Positions 9,491 through 17,994 of a stretch of DNA of 64,000 nucleotides are shown in pieces (position 1 is the first letter of the stretch; each line of letters opens with the position of its first letter). Below the pieces are notes generated by a model. That model did not search any database, was not told the DNA's origin, and saw only the letters and a program-made list of their open reading frames with translations. This stretch comes from Pseudoalteromonas sp. CO133X (lineage in GTDB: Bacteria; Pseudomonadota; Gammaproteobacteria; Enterobacterales; Alteromonadaceae), in assembly GCA_004208945.1 (NCBI GenBank), contig SGPE01000030.1, positions 558,001 to 622,000 of the forward strand, in the 5' to 3' direction. Position numbers and translations under genes: made by a program.

Positions 9491-9964
9491 ATGAAAGGTA
9501 ACCAAAAAGTCATAGACAGTTTTAACAAACTTCTCTCTAACGAATTAGCCGCTATAGATCAATACTTTATCCACTCTCGCATGTATGATGATTGGGGCCT
9601 AAATAAACTGTACGAGCGCCTTAACCATGAAATGGAAGAAGAGAAAGATCACGCAGATTGGCTAATCAAACGTATTTTATTTTTAGAGGGCGTGCCTAAC
9701 ATGACGAAACGTCGTGACCTATTAATTGGTTCTGACGTGAAAAGCATGATGCAAAACGACCTAACTCTTGAACTAGAAGTCGTTGACTGCGTTAAAGAAG
9801 CCATTGCAATTTGTGAGCAAGAGAAAGATTATCAATCTCGTGAAGTACTTGAAAAGCTATTATTTGATACCGAAGAAGATCATGTTTATTGGCTTGAACA
9901 GCAACTTGGCTTAATCGACAAAATTGGTAGCCAGAACTACCATCAATCTCAAATGGGCGAATAG
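9491..9964 (+). CDS. bfr: Bacterioferritin subunit with intact ferroxidase centre, no haem-ligand Met
   Basis: Iron-storage 24-mer subunit, 157 residues from the ATG at 9491. An in-frame ATG lies 42 nt upstream but the family N-terminus MKGxxKVI and the SD TTGAGGAC fix the later start. The dinuclear iron ligands E18, E51, H54 and E94 are present, as are the last pair (E128 and H131, shifted by one residue by a Thr insertion). The haem ligand Met52 of typical bacterioferritin is replaced by Lys. This is therefore the catalytic, non-haem type of subunit. A second subunit gene with the opposite pattern follows 11 nt downstream, so mixed shells are likely. Confidence 0.95.
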   Translation: MKGNQKVIDSFNKLLSNELAAIDQYFIHSRMYDDWGLNKLYERLNHEMEEEKDHADWLIKRILFLEGVPNMTKRRDLLIGSDVKSMMQNDLTLELEVVDCVKEAIAICEQEKDYQSREVLEKLLFDTEEDHVYWLEQQLGLIDKIGSQNYHQSQMGE

Positions 9965-9975
9965 AGGCTAAACGT

Positions 9976-10440
9976 ATGAAAGGCGATAAAAGCGTAATTG
10001 CAGCATTAAATAAAGTGTTAGCCAACGAACTAGTTGGTATTAACCAATACTTCTTACATGCACGCATGTTTAAAGATTTTGGCTTTTCTAAACTAGACAA
10101 AGCTGATTACAAAGTATCTATTCAAAAAATGAAAAACGCTGACCGTCTAATTGAGCGTATTTTATTTTTAGAAGGTCTACCTAACCTACAAGACTTAGGG
10201 CGTCTTCGTATTGGCGAAAACTCTGAAGAAATGATCGAAGCAAACATGAGCTTTGAGCTTGACTCACTCCCTGATCTTAAAGCAGCCATTAAACTTGCTG
10301 AAGAGAAAAAAGACTATATTAGCCGTGAAGCGTTAGATAACATTTTAAACGAGCAAGAAGAACAAATTGATTGGCTTGAGACACAACAGCAGCTAATCAA
10401 AACCGCAGGACTTGAGAATTATCTGCAATCGCAAATGTGA
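9976..10440 (+). CDS. bfr: Bacterioferritin subunit with haem-ligand Met but degraded ferroxidase centre
   Basis: 154-residue bacterioferritin with the family start MKGDKSVI. Met52, the axial haem ligand at the two-fold interface, is kept. Of the six ferroxidase ligands only E18 and E94 remain: position 51 is Lys, 54 is Asn, 127 is Gln and 130 is Gln. This subunit should not oxidise iron by itself but can bind haem and help reduce and release the core. It is cotranscribed with the ferroxidase-type subunit (11-nt gap) and ends at a terminator, matching the two-gene bfr arrangement known in Neisseria and pseudomonads. Confidence 0.95.
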   Translation: MKGDKSVIAALNKVLANELVGINQYFLHARMFKDFGFSKLDKADYKVSIQKMKNADRLIERILFLEGLPNLQDLGRLRIGENSEEMIEANMSFELDSLPDLKAAIKLAEEKKDYISREALDNILNEQEEQIDWLETQQQLIKTAGLENYLQSQM

Positions 10441-10460
10441 TACTAATTTGATCTACAATA

Positions 10461-10484
10461 AAGCAGCGCCAGCTGCTTTTTTTT
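10461..10484 (+). terminator. Rho-independent terminator after bacterioferritin pair
   Basis: 7-bp perfect stem (AAGCAGC / GCTGCTT) with a 4-nt loop, continuing into a run of eight or more T. It is 20 nt after the second bacterioferritin stop. Confidence 0.9.
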
Positions 10485-10612
10485 ATTCTATTACCCTATC
10501 CACAATTTAAAACTTAAATACTAGTTAGACTGAGCAGTTTTAAGCCAAACAGATCAGAAAAATCAGATATTACTGTAATTGTCGCAATTAAAAATGACTA
10601 CACGATGAACAA

Positions 10613-10631
10613 AGTAATGATTTTTATTATC
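10613..10631 (+). promoter_or_regulatory. Fur-box-like site upstream of AraC-type protein
   Basis: Matches the 19-bp Fur consensus at 14 of 19 positions (TAATGAT left arm, ATTATC right arm). It is about 120 nt before the start at 10752, inside the 311-bp gap after the bacterioferritin terminator. This gap holds no other recognisable feature. Confidence 0.55.
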
Positions 10632-10751
10632 ATCTCATTGTTTTCTTTTTAGAAACGGATGCTGCCCTTTTTAAATTTAAAATCAGGTCAAAAATACACG
10701 ACTAAATACTGACCAATCGCATCTATTACTAACATAAATTTAGGTTAAATA

Positions 10752-11183
10752 ATGAATGATTTAGGTAAACGAGTAGCCCTTTCACCTTCTTCTAACAACT
10801 TTAAGGAGTGTGTAGATAAAACCCTAAACGAAGGCATTATTGCCGGCAAAAAAATAACGATGAACTGGCTAGTTGACGCACTCAACTACCCCAATAGAAA
10901 AAAGCTAGAACGGGATTTTCGGCGCAACTTAAATACTACTTATCGTGTCTATGTGATGGAAAAACGCTTAGCTGTTGCCATTAAGATGTTAGATGATAAA
11001 AAGCTTTCAGTGAAAGCGATTGCACTATCGAGTGGCTTTAGTAACTCAGCCACTTTTTGTAATGCATTTAAACGAGAGTTTGGTTCTGCCCCATCGGTTT
11101 ACAGAACAGATAAATTGAAGGAAATTGTTAAAAGCAGTTGCCACATGAAAAAGACAGATCAGTCAGCAGCTTTTCATTCATAA
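10752..11183 (+). CDS. Stand-alone AraC-type HTH transcription factor
   Basis: 143 residues containing only the two-helix-turn-helix AraC DNA-binding domain (about 35-120), with KRLAVAIKMLDDKKLSVKAI and SSGFSNSATFCNAFKREFG as the second HTH. There is no N-terminal cupin or other effector domain, so it resembles MarA/SoxS-style regulators controlled by abundance. A Fur-box-like site lies upstream, and the neighbours handle iron uptake and storage; control of siderophore or iron genes is plausible but inferred. The C-terminal tail after about residue 122 is not conserved in type. Confidence 0.85.
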   Translation: MNDLGKRVALSPSSNNFKECVDKTLNEGIIAGKKITMNWLVDALNYPNRKKLERDFRRNLNTTYRVYVMEKRLAVAIKMLDDKKLSVKAIALSSGFSNSATFCNAFKREFGSAPSVYRTDKLKEIVKSSCHMKKTDQSAAFHS

Positions 11184-11217
11184 GCTATTTTTGCGCACTT
11201 TATTCGTGCGCATAACC

Positions 11218-11673
11218 TCATAACTTTTCATATACGCAGCTTATTTCTGGTTGGTTAAGTGTGTAAGTTATAGTGTTCGAATCTTTAAAGCGTAAATCTT
11301 CCACTATGGTTATAGCATCACTTTCATCATCGCAACGAAAATAACGTTTGGTTCTAACAATACCGTTTACGAAATATTTCAGTTTTGAACTAACAATACA
11401 AAAGTTCGGTATTTTTCTCGTACGCGTGCCGTTATGTAAATCACTAAAATCAATAAGAGTACCTAAATTAAAGCCTTGCGTAGGTTGCTGAACAAGTTTG
11501 AAAGGGGCACCTTTGCATAGTGCATTACTGCTCTCTTTCGCTTGATAATCACCCTGTTTAGTCTTTATAAGAGATAAGAACTGCGTTTTATTACTTGGTT
11601 TCACATCAAGCAAAGCACTTGCAAAAAGCGACGTTGAAAATAAAAAAAGTATTAAATAGGCGTAATATCTCAT
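11218..11673 (-). CDS. Secreted hypothetical protein
   Basis: 151 residues with a clear signal peptide (about 1-18, ending in LFASA). The mature part is mostly predicted beta-strand, with four cysteines (CKGAPF, FCIVSS, FRCDDE, ISCVYE) that could form two disulfides in the periplasm. No family was recognised. It is a single gene, converging on the AraC-type gene, with about 35 nt between the stops. Confidence 0.7.
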   Translation of the reverse strand: MRYYAYLILFLFSTSLFASALLDVKPSNKTQFLSLIKTKQGDYQAKESSNALCKGAPFKLVQQPTQGFNLGTLIDFSDLHNGTRTRKIPNFCIVSSKLKYFVNGIVRTKRYFRCDDESDAITIVEDLRFKDSNTITYTLNQPEISCVYEKL

Positions 11674-11782
11674 TAAAAATCCGCAAGCTTATACATGTTC
11701 AACTAGCATAGCATGCTGATGATACTTGTTGAATCTCCAAACAATTTACATTCATACGTAATAAGTCACAAATTCGTTTGAG

Positions 11783-12250
11783 TTAAGTCGCTTTTTCACC
11801 TCTAATTTTTTTAGTTAAGGCTGCCAGCTCCTCATCACACGCTCTTTCGCAGTCGTGTGATGATAAATAACCTTCATACTTTTCAATAAATGGGCCAAAC
11901 GTAGGCTCAATATGGGTGAAGTCAGACGAATTTCCAGTACCATGCAGCGGGGACAGCTTGCTCTGTAAATGATCAATTTCATAGCCTTCCAAAAGCATAC
12001 CTGAACGCCCTACATCTTCAAATGCATCATCAAGAAGAATAGCGACTTTTTTAGTGGCTATTATTAATTTTGATAAATCTTCATCCGTTTGGGCAAAAGC
12101 ATAGCTAGAGAGGTGTTTTTTCGGAATAACAACCGTCGCACCTCGCGAATTGGGGTAAATAGATAAAAAAGCCAAATGTTCATCATCTTCCCAGAGTTTA
12201 TGGCACGGCTCTTCACCTTTAACTATTTTACAAAAAATACAATCATGCAT
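11783..12250 (-). CDS. HIT-family protein lacking the catalytic histidine
   Basis: 155-residue histidine-triad fold protein: N-terminal CIFCKIVKGE, central VVIPKKHLSSY and the motif region EIDHLQSKLSPLHG (91-104). In active HIT hydrolases the last element is HxHxHxx, with the middle His as nucleophile. Here it reads H94-L-Q96-S-K98, so the nucleophile and third His are both replaced. Nucleotide hydrolysis by the standard mechanism is therefore unlikely; a binding role is possible. The two N-terminal Cys may belong to a zinc site, as in many bacterial HIT proteins. It is monocistronic with a short AT-rich upstream region. Confidence 0.88.
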   Translation of the reverse strand: MHDCIFCKIVKGEEPCHKLWEDDEHLAFLSIYPNSRGATVVIPKKHLSSYAFAQTDEDLSKLIIATKKVAILLDDAFEDVGRSGMLLEGYEIDHLQSKLSPLHGTGNSSDFTHIEPTFGPFIEKYEGYLSSHDCERACDEELAALTKKIRGEKAT

Positions 12251-12439
12251 CCCAAATATATCCTTATTTTAGTTTTGTTATTCAACAAACCATAAATTGC
12301 AGAGTCCAACACAACTCGATTAATTAAGCCTTCTGTTAGCTCAAGCCTTGGCTGAAAGATTTAAAGACAGTGCTAACAATATACACTGTATTTGAACTCC
12401 TTATATTTCCTTATTGTGATATACCATTTATGTTAATTT

Positions 12440-12847
12440 TTACCGACCAAAACCAATGACCTTTTTGCCACTTAACCCTTTTTTATGCCATTCGGTTTGT
12501 TCTTCACAAAATATTTGTGCATCTAATTCTTTACTTGGCTCTTCGTTTAAGCTGCCTGCAGGCACAAGTAAGTATTTGTTGTCTTGAGATGCAAATGGCA
12601 GCGCAGAGCCACAAGTCTTACAAAAGGCCCGTGACAGCGCACGACCAGGGTAATTAAAGCGCGTAATATGATGCTCACCTTTAATCCATTCGATAGCCTC
12701 TGGTGAAGTAAATAAATTCGCAGCGTGCGCAGTGCCAGACAATTTTCGACATTGCTCGCAATGACAAAAGAAAAAACGCTTAAAGCTATCAGTTACTTTA
12801 AAAGTCACGTCACCGCAGCAACATCCGCCAGTTAGGTACTTTGTCAT
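12440..12847 (-). CDS. GFA-family zinc protein (glutathione-dependent formaldehyde-activating fold)
   Basis: 135 residues from the ATG at 12847. An ATG five codons upstream is in frame, but the SD GGAGGAA lies inside those codons, so the second Met is the start. Zinc-site motifs of the GFA (CENP-V/GFA) fold are present: GGCCCGDV near residue 8, FFCHCEQCRKLSG near residue 25-37 and FCKTCGSALPF near residue 75. Members often act on glutathione adducts but most, including this one, have no proven substrate. Confidence 0.9.
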   Translation of the reverse strand: MTKYLTGGCCCGDVTFKVTDSFKRFFFCHCEQCRKLSGTAHAANLFTSPEAIEWIKGEHHITRFNYPGRALSRAFCKTCGSALPFASQDNKYLLVPAGSLNEEPSKELDAQIFCEEQTEWHKKGLSGKKVIGFGR

Positions 12848-13013
12848 TATGATTTCCTCCATTCTTATCTAATATGACTTATACAATCAGCTGAAAAGAT
12901 AACACATGCAATAGAATTTATACCGTTCAATAAGTAATCACTGTCTATTTAGTTCCTAATTATATACAGTAGATAATGGCTGACTAAAAAACACACTAAA
13001 GGAACTGTATTTT

Positions 13014-14198
13014 ATGTATTTTTCACGTTTAATATTCTGCACGATTATCCTATTTCTATACTCCGAAAATGCTTACTCTGATGATAAGGTAATAACAAAA
13101 CATGCACTAAAATCGGAGTTATTCGGCACTGAAATGAATTATTTTGTAAAACTGCCAAATACATATAAGGCGGGTTCAAATTATTCTTACCCTGTTGTCT
13201 ATATATTAGACGGAAAAGAATATGTTCAGCACTTTTATACTATTATTGATCAACTTTCTAAAGGAGGATTAACGCCAGAATTTATTACCATTGGAATTGA
13301 GAATAAGAACAGAGTGCGTGATTTAACACCGACTAAAGTTGAAAAGATTGCAAGCTCTGGGGGTGCTGACACATTTTTACAATATATTGAGCAGGAGCTT
13401 ATCCCAGTAATAAACAAACAATATCAAACTAATGGCTTTCAAGTTTTAGCAGGTCACTCCTTTGGTGGATTATTTACACTTCACGCAATGCAAGCCAAAC
13501 CCAATCTATTTAATGGTTATTTTGCCTTTAGCCCTTCACTGTATTGGGATGATCAAACAACCGTTAAATCTGTTAAGGCATATTTGAAATCGATTCCCAA
13601 ACAACAAACATTTTTGTATATGAACTTGGGCAATGAAGGTTTAGATGACCCATACGAAAACTCAATTTCCATGCGTAATGGCTATATAGATTTAGCGAAG
13701 TTTTTAGAGCAAAATAAGTCTAACCATTTTAGATTCGAATCTGAACTTTTGGAGCAGGAATATCATGCATCAACTATTGTAGTTGGCACTTTCTATGCTT
13801 TTCGCACCCTTTACCGCAAATTTCCATTACCAACAGCAACAGTAAAACAAGGTATTACTGCAATTTTACAGCATTACAAAAACTTATCAGCTGAGCTTGG
13901 ATTCGAGGTTGAAGGCACACTCGGACGATTGAGAAATGCAGGTTTGTATCACATGTGGTCAGATGGTGATTTAAAGAAAGGAATCGAAATTTTAATGTAC
14001 GTTGCTAACAAGAATCCATCATCGGCTAGAACCCAAAATGGGTTAACGCAACTTTACAAAGCTGATGGTCAATTAAATAAAGCACTATTACATTGCCAAA
14101 AAAGCGTTAACTTAAGCGAAGCTGATTCATCTGATTATCATCAATACCAAACACTCTGTGAATCATTAGAAAAACAAATACAAGAAGTAAACCAATAG
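13014..14198 (+). CDS. Exported alpha/beta-hydrolase esterase with TPR-like tail
   Basis: 394 residues. A signal peptide (about 1-22) precedes an esterase-D-like alpha/beta hydrolase domain (about 30-260) of the COG2819 type. The nucleophile elbow is GHSFGG (near 146-151), the oxyanion region is YPVVYILDGKEY and the FSPSLYWDD segment is typical of the IroE/BesA-like group. The C-terminal third (about 290-390) is helical with a TPR-like repeat, in which IEILMYVANKNPSSARTQNG resembles a TPR helix. Related enzymes hydrolyse siderophore, acyl or S-formylglutathione esters; the substrate here is unknown. It shares a terminator with the convergent hut operon. Confidence 0.85.
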   Translation: MYFSRLIFCTIILFLYSENAYSDDKVITKHALKSELFGTEMNYFVKLPNTYKAGSNYSYPVVYILDGKEYVQHFYTIIDQLSKGGLTPEFITIGIENKNRVRDLTPTKVEKIASSGGADTFLQYIEQELIPVINKQYQTNGFQVLAGHSFGGLFTLHAMQAKPNLFNGYFAFSPSLYWDDQTTVKSVKAYLKSIPKQQTFLYMNLGNEGLDDPYENSISMRNGYIDLAKFLEQNKSNHFRFESELLEQEYHASTIVVGTFYAFRTLYRKFPLPTATVKQGITAILQHYKNLSAELGFEVEGTLGRLRNAGLYHMWSDGDLKKGIEILMYVANKNPSSARTQNGLTQLYKADGQLNKALLHCQKSVNLSEADSSDYHQYQTLCESLEKQIQEVNQ

Positions 14199-14316
14199 GC
14201 TTCGCTATTAAACAAGCTAATTGTTTGAGGGAAAATCAATCTATTTATAATATGGCCATATAAGTAAAGCGAGTAAATCGTTATTTATAGCGCCACTCCA
14301 ACAGGAATTAAAAATA

Positions 14317-14352
14317 CAAAAAAAGGCCATGTTGCGTTTACAACATGGCCTT
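14317..14352. terminator. Bidirectional terminator between esterase gene and hutU
   Basis: A perfect 12-bp stem (AAGGCCATGTTG / CAACATGGCCTT) with a 6-nt loop. The A run on the left gives a T tract for the minus-strand hut operon; the plus side is less T-rich. Confidence 0.88.
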
Positions 14353-14368
14353 GTTTAATTGATACAAA

Positions 14369-16369
14369 TTAGAAATCTAAATTTGATAAAACGTCATCAT
14401 CAACGTTATTAGACAAGGTCACTTTAAGTTTAGGGGTACGAGCCATTTCACGTTTTATCGCAAAATTAGCTTCTTCGTTACGCGCCCAACTACGACGAGC
14501 AATACCGTTGTTTACATCAAACAGTAACATTGACTTTAAACGACGTTCAGCGGCTTCAGAGCCATCTAGTAGCATACCAAAACCACCGTTGATCACTTCG
14601 CCCCAGCCAACACCGCCACCGTTGTGGATAGATACCCAAGTAGCACCGCGGAAGCCATCACCAATTACATTGTGAATCGCCATGTCTGCTGTGAAGCGGC
14701 TACCATCATAAATGTTTGATGTTTCACGGAAAGGTGAATCCGTACCACTTACGTCATGGTGGTCACGCCCAAGTACAACCGGACCAATTTCACCACGATT
14801 AATGGCATCGTTAAAGGCTTTAGCGATTTCAGCGCGGCCTTGTGCATCTGCATAAAGAATACGTGCTTGCGAACCAACAACAAGTTTGTTTTGCTTCGCA
14901 TCTTTGATCCACGTGATGTTGTCTTGCATTTGCTGCTGGATCTCTTCAGGTGAGTCCGCCATGATTTTATTTAAAACGTCTGCAGCAATCGCATCTGTTT
15001 TATCAAGATCTTCTGGTTTACCTGATGTACATACCCAGCGGAACGGGCCAAAACCGTAGTCAAAACACATTGGGCCAAGAATATCTTGTACGTACGATGG
15101 GTATTTAAAATCAATACCGTTTTCAGCCATTACATCGCCACCAGCGCGTGATGCTTCTAACAAGAACGCATTACCATAATCAAAGAAGTAAGTGCCTTTG
15201 GCCGTGTGCTTGTTAACAGCGTCGGCGTGGCGCTTAAGCGTCGCTTGTACTTTTTCTTTAAATACTTCTGGCTCTTCACGAATTAAACGATTTGACTCTT
15301 CATAGCTAATATCAACCGGGTAGTAACCGCCTGACCATGGGTTATGAAGTGAAGTTTGGTCTGAACCTAAGTGAATGAAAATATCTTCAGCTAAGAAGCT
15401 TTCCCATACATCAACCACGTTACCAATAAAGGCAATTGAAACCACTTCTTCATTTTGCTGAGCCTTACGTACACGCTCAACAAGCTCTGGCATGTTATCG
15501 ATTAGCTCATCAACCCAACCCTGTTGATGACGCTTAATAGCTGCCTTAGGGTTAACCTCGGCACATACGGTGATACAGTTAGCAATGTTACCCGCTTTAG
15601 GCTGGGCACCACTCATACCGCCTAAACCAGCAGTTAAAAAGATCTTACCTTTTGGTGATTCGCCTTTTTCCAGTACTTTACGGAATGCATTCATTACCGT
15701 AATGGTTGTACCGTGAACAATACCTTGTGGGCCAATGTACATAAATGAACCCGCAGTCATTTGACCGTATTGAGTTACACCCAGTGCATTGAACTTTTCC
15801 CAGTCATCCGGCTTTGAATAGTTCGGGATCATCATACCGTTTGTCACAACCACGCGCGGTGCTTCAACTGATGATGGAAATAACCCCATAGGGTGACCCG
15901 AGTACATGTGTAGCGTTTGGTCTTCTTCCATTTCGCTTAAGTACTTCATGGTTAATAAGTACTGCGCCCAGTTTTGGAATACCGCACCGTTACCACCGTA
16001 AGTAATAAGCTCTTCAGGGTGCTGTGCTACTGCTGGATCAAGGTTATTGTCGATCATTAACATGATAGCAGCAGCTTGTTCGCATTTAGCTGGGTAATCG
16101 CTGATTGAGCGCGCTTTAAGTTCATAGTTGGGCTTAAAGCGATACATGTAAATACGGCCAAATTGCTTAAGCTCAGCGGCAAATTCAGCGGCTAAGTCGG
16201 TGTGCCATTCTTTAGGGAAATAACGCAATGCGTTACGAATCGCTAATTGCTTTTCGTCTGCCGATAAAATGTCTTTACGTTTTGGAGCTCGGTTTGCATC
16301 ACTTGGATACGGTTTTGGCTCTGGTAATACGCTTGGGATACCTTGCTTAATTTGTTCTTGAAAAGTCAT
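14369..16369 (-). CDS. hutU: Urocanate hydratase, long form
   Basis: Second step of histidine degradation: converts urocanate to imidazolone propionate with tightly bound NAD+. The NAD-binding loop GLGGMSGAQPKAG (about 250-262) and the catalytic Cys in FGPFRWVCTSG (about 450) are present. At 666 residues it is about 110 longer than the common bacterial enzyme and matches the long-form group that includes the animal enzyme; the extra sequence is N-terminal and internal, not a separate domain. It starts 11 nt after hutH on the same strand. Confidence 0.96.
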   Translation of the reverse strand: MTFQEQIKQGIPSVLPEPKPYPSDANRAPKRKDILSADEKQLAIRNALRYFPKEWHTDLAAEFAAELKQFGRIYMYRFKPNYELKARSISDYPAKCEQAAAIMLMIDNNLDPAVAQHPEELITYGGNGAVFQNWAQYLLTMKYLSEMEEDQTLHMYSGHPMGLFPSSVEAPRVVVTNGMMIPNYSKPDDWEKFNALGVTQYGQMTAGSFMYIGPQGIVHGTTITVMNAFRKVLEKGESPKGKIFLTAGLGGMSGAQPKAGNIANCITVCAEVNPKAAIKRHQQGWVDELIDNMPELVERVRKAQQNEEVVSIAFIGNVVDVWESFLAEDIFIHLGSDQTSLHNPWSGGYYPVDISYEESNRLIREEPEVFKEKVQATLKRHADAVNKHTAKGTYFFDYGNAFLLEASRAGGDVMAENGIDFKYPSYVQDILGPMCFDYGFGPFRWVCTSGKPEDLDKTDAIAADVLNKIMADSPEEIQQQMQDNITWIKDAKQNKLVVGSQARILYADAQGRAEIAKAFNDAINRGEIGPVVLGRDHHDVSGTDSPFRETSNIYDGSRFTADMAIHNVIGDGFRGATWVSIHNGGGVGWGEVINGGFGMLLDGSEAAERRLKSMLLFDVNNGIARRSWARNEEANFAIKREMARTPKLKVTLSNNVDDDVLSNLDF

Positions 16370-16380
16370 TATTTGCTCCC

Positions 16381-17874
16381 TTAGTTAACTTTAAACGCTT
16401 GCGATTTCACAAGTGCAACCATGGCATCAATGTCAGGCTTAAGTAAGCGGTCTTCTTCTAGTTTGGCAACTTTGCTGCGAATGAGCGCAAAGTTTTCTTC
16501 AATGATGTCTGAACACGTGTTAGGACGTCTAAATTCGATTGCTTGCGCTGCATACATCAACTCAATAGCAAAGATTTTATCAAGGTTACCTAAAATCTGG
16601 TTTAACTTACGACCAGAGATACTACCCATAGATACGTGATCTTCTTGGCCCATTGATGTTGGTACGCTGTCTGCTGATGGCGGAAAACACAATGATTTAT
16701 TTTCTGTTACCAACGCCGCAGTCACATATTGCGGGATCATCATGCCAGAGTTTAGGCCACCCGATGTCGTTAATAAACGTGGTAAGCCGTGTAACCCCTC
16801 AAGCAGTAAATAACAACGACGATCAGCAATGTTACCAAGCTCTGCCGCTGCAATTGATGCGTAATCTAATACCATCGCAAGTGGTTGACCGTGGAAACCA
16901 CCACCCGAAATGGCTTCTTCTTCGCTGATCACAATTGGGTTATCTGTTACAGAGTTCATTTCTGTTTCAGCAAGCTCTTTTAAGTGGTAATACGCGTTAC
17001 GTGATGCACCATGAACTTGTGGAATACAACGCAATGAGTAAGGGTCTTGTACACGGTCACAATCAGTGTGTGAAGCCATGTTTTCAGAGCCTGCAAAAAA
17101 ACTACGCATACGCGCTGCAACTTCAACGTTACCTTTAAAAGCACGAATTGCGTGTAGTTCTTCACGAAACGGTGATTGACTACCTTGCATACCTTCAATA
17201 CTCATAGCACCTGCGATATCTGCAAGGTCTAATAAGTAACGCATTTTAGTAAGCGCAGTAATGGCATGCGATAAAATAAACTGAGTACCGTTAATTAATG
17301 CTAGACCTTCTTTAGCATGTAAATCTAAAGGCGCTAAACCGTGCTCTTTTAATACGTCTGCTGCTGGCTTGATTGTGTCGTTTACCCAAAACTCACCTTC
17401 ACCTAAAAGAGGTAAGAATAAGTGCGATAACGGTGCTAAGTCACCCGATGCGCCTACTGAGCCTTGCTCTGGTACAACAGGGATAATATCAAGTTCAATA
17501 AACTTAAGCATACGCTCAACAACGGTTAAACGAATACCTGAAAAACCTTGGCTTAATGCATGTACTTTGGTGATTAGCATCAGCTTTGAAATAGGTTTAG
17601 CGATTGGCTCACCCACACCAACAGCGTGTGTGATCAATAAGTTCTTTTGTAATAGGTTGGTTTCTTCTGGAGAAATTTGTGTATCACATAATGGGCCAAA
17701 GCCCGTATTGATACCATAAATGGCTTTATCTGAGGCAGCCATTTTGTCTACGTTTTGGCGGCTTTTATTAATTTTATCAATAGCTTCTTGGCAAAGCTCT
17801 GCCTGTAACGTACCGGCTGCAATAGCATTAACGCTGTCTAACGTTAATTGATCAACACCATACTTAAATGTCAT
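16381..17874 (-). CDS. hutH: Histidine ammonia-lyase
   Basis: First step of histidine degradation: eliminates ammonia from L-histidine to give trans-urocanate. 497 residues. The self-processing MIO triad Ala142-Ser143-Gly144 lies in GSVGASGDLAPLSH, and the active-site Tyr region IYGINTGFGPL is at about 52-62. The C-terminal half keeps QDHVSMG and EFRRP motifs. It forms an operon with hutU. hutI and hutG are not in the window, so the later steps must be encoded elsewhere. A LysR gene is divergently transcribed from its upstream region. Confidence 0.97.
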   Translation of the reverse strand: MTFKYGVDQLTLDSVNAIAAGTLQAELCQEAIDKINKSRQNVDKMAASDKAIYGINTGFGPLCDTQISPEETNLLQKNLLITHAVGVGEPIAKPISKLMLITKVHALSQGFSGIRLTVVERMLKFIELDIIPVVPEQGSVGASGDLAPLSHLFLPLLGEGEFWVNDTIKPAADVLKEHGLAPLDLHAKEGLALINGTQFILSHAITALTKMRYLLDLADIAGAMSIEGMQGSQSPFREELHAIRAFKGNVEVAARMRSFFAGSENMASHTDCDRVQDPYSLRCIPQVHGASRNAYYHLKELAETEMNSVTDNPIVISEEEAISGGGFHGQPLAMVLDYASIAAAELGNIADRRCYLLLEGLHGLPRLLTTSGGLNSGMMIPQYVTAALVTENKSLCFPPSADSVPTSMGQEDHVSMGSISGRKLNQILGNLDKIFAIELMYAAQAIEFRRPNTCSDIIEENFALIRSKVAKLEEDRLLKPDIDAMVALVKSQAFKVN

Positions 17875-17994
17875 TTATAACTCCTAAAGAACAGGATTAA
17901 GTTTTATTTAGATGGAGTCTAGCTTGCTCTAGTTGTTTTACAAATGCATAATTATCGTTATTCATTCCAGATTTATCAAACTAAAAGAAGAGCT

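Noticed and set aside
14369..16369. HutU as a fusion with another domain because of its length
   Set aside because: The whole length reads as the known long-form urocanase; no separate domain motif is visible.
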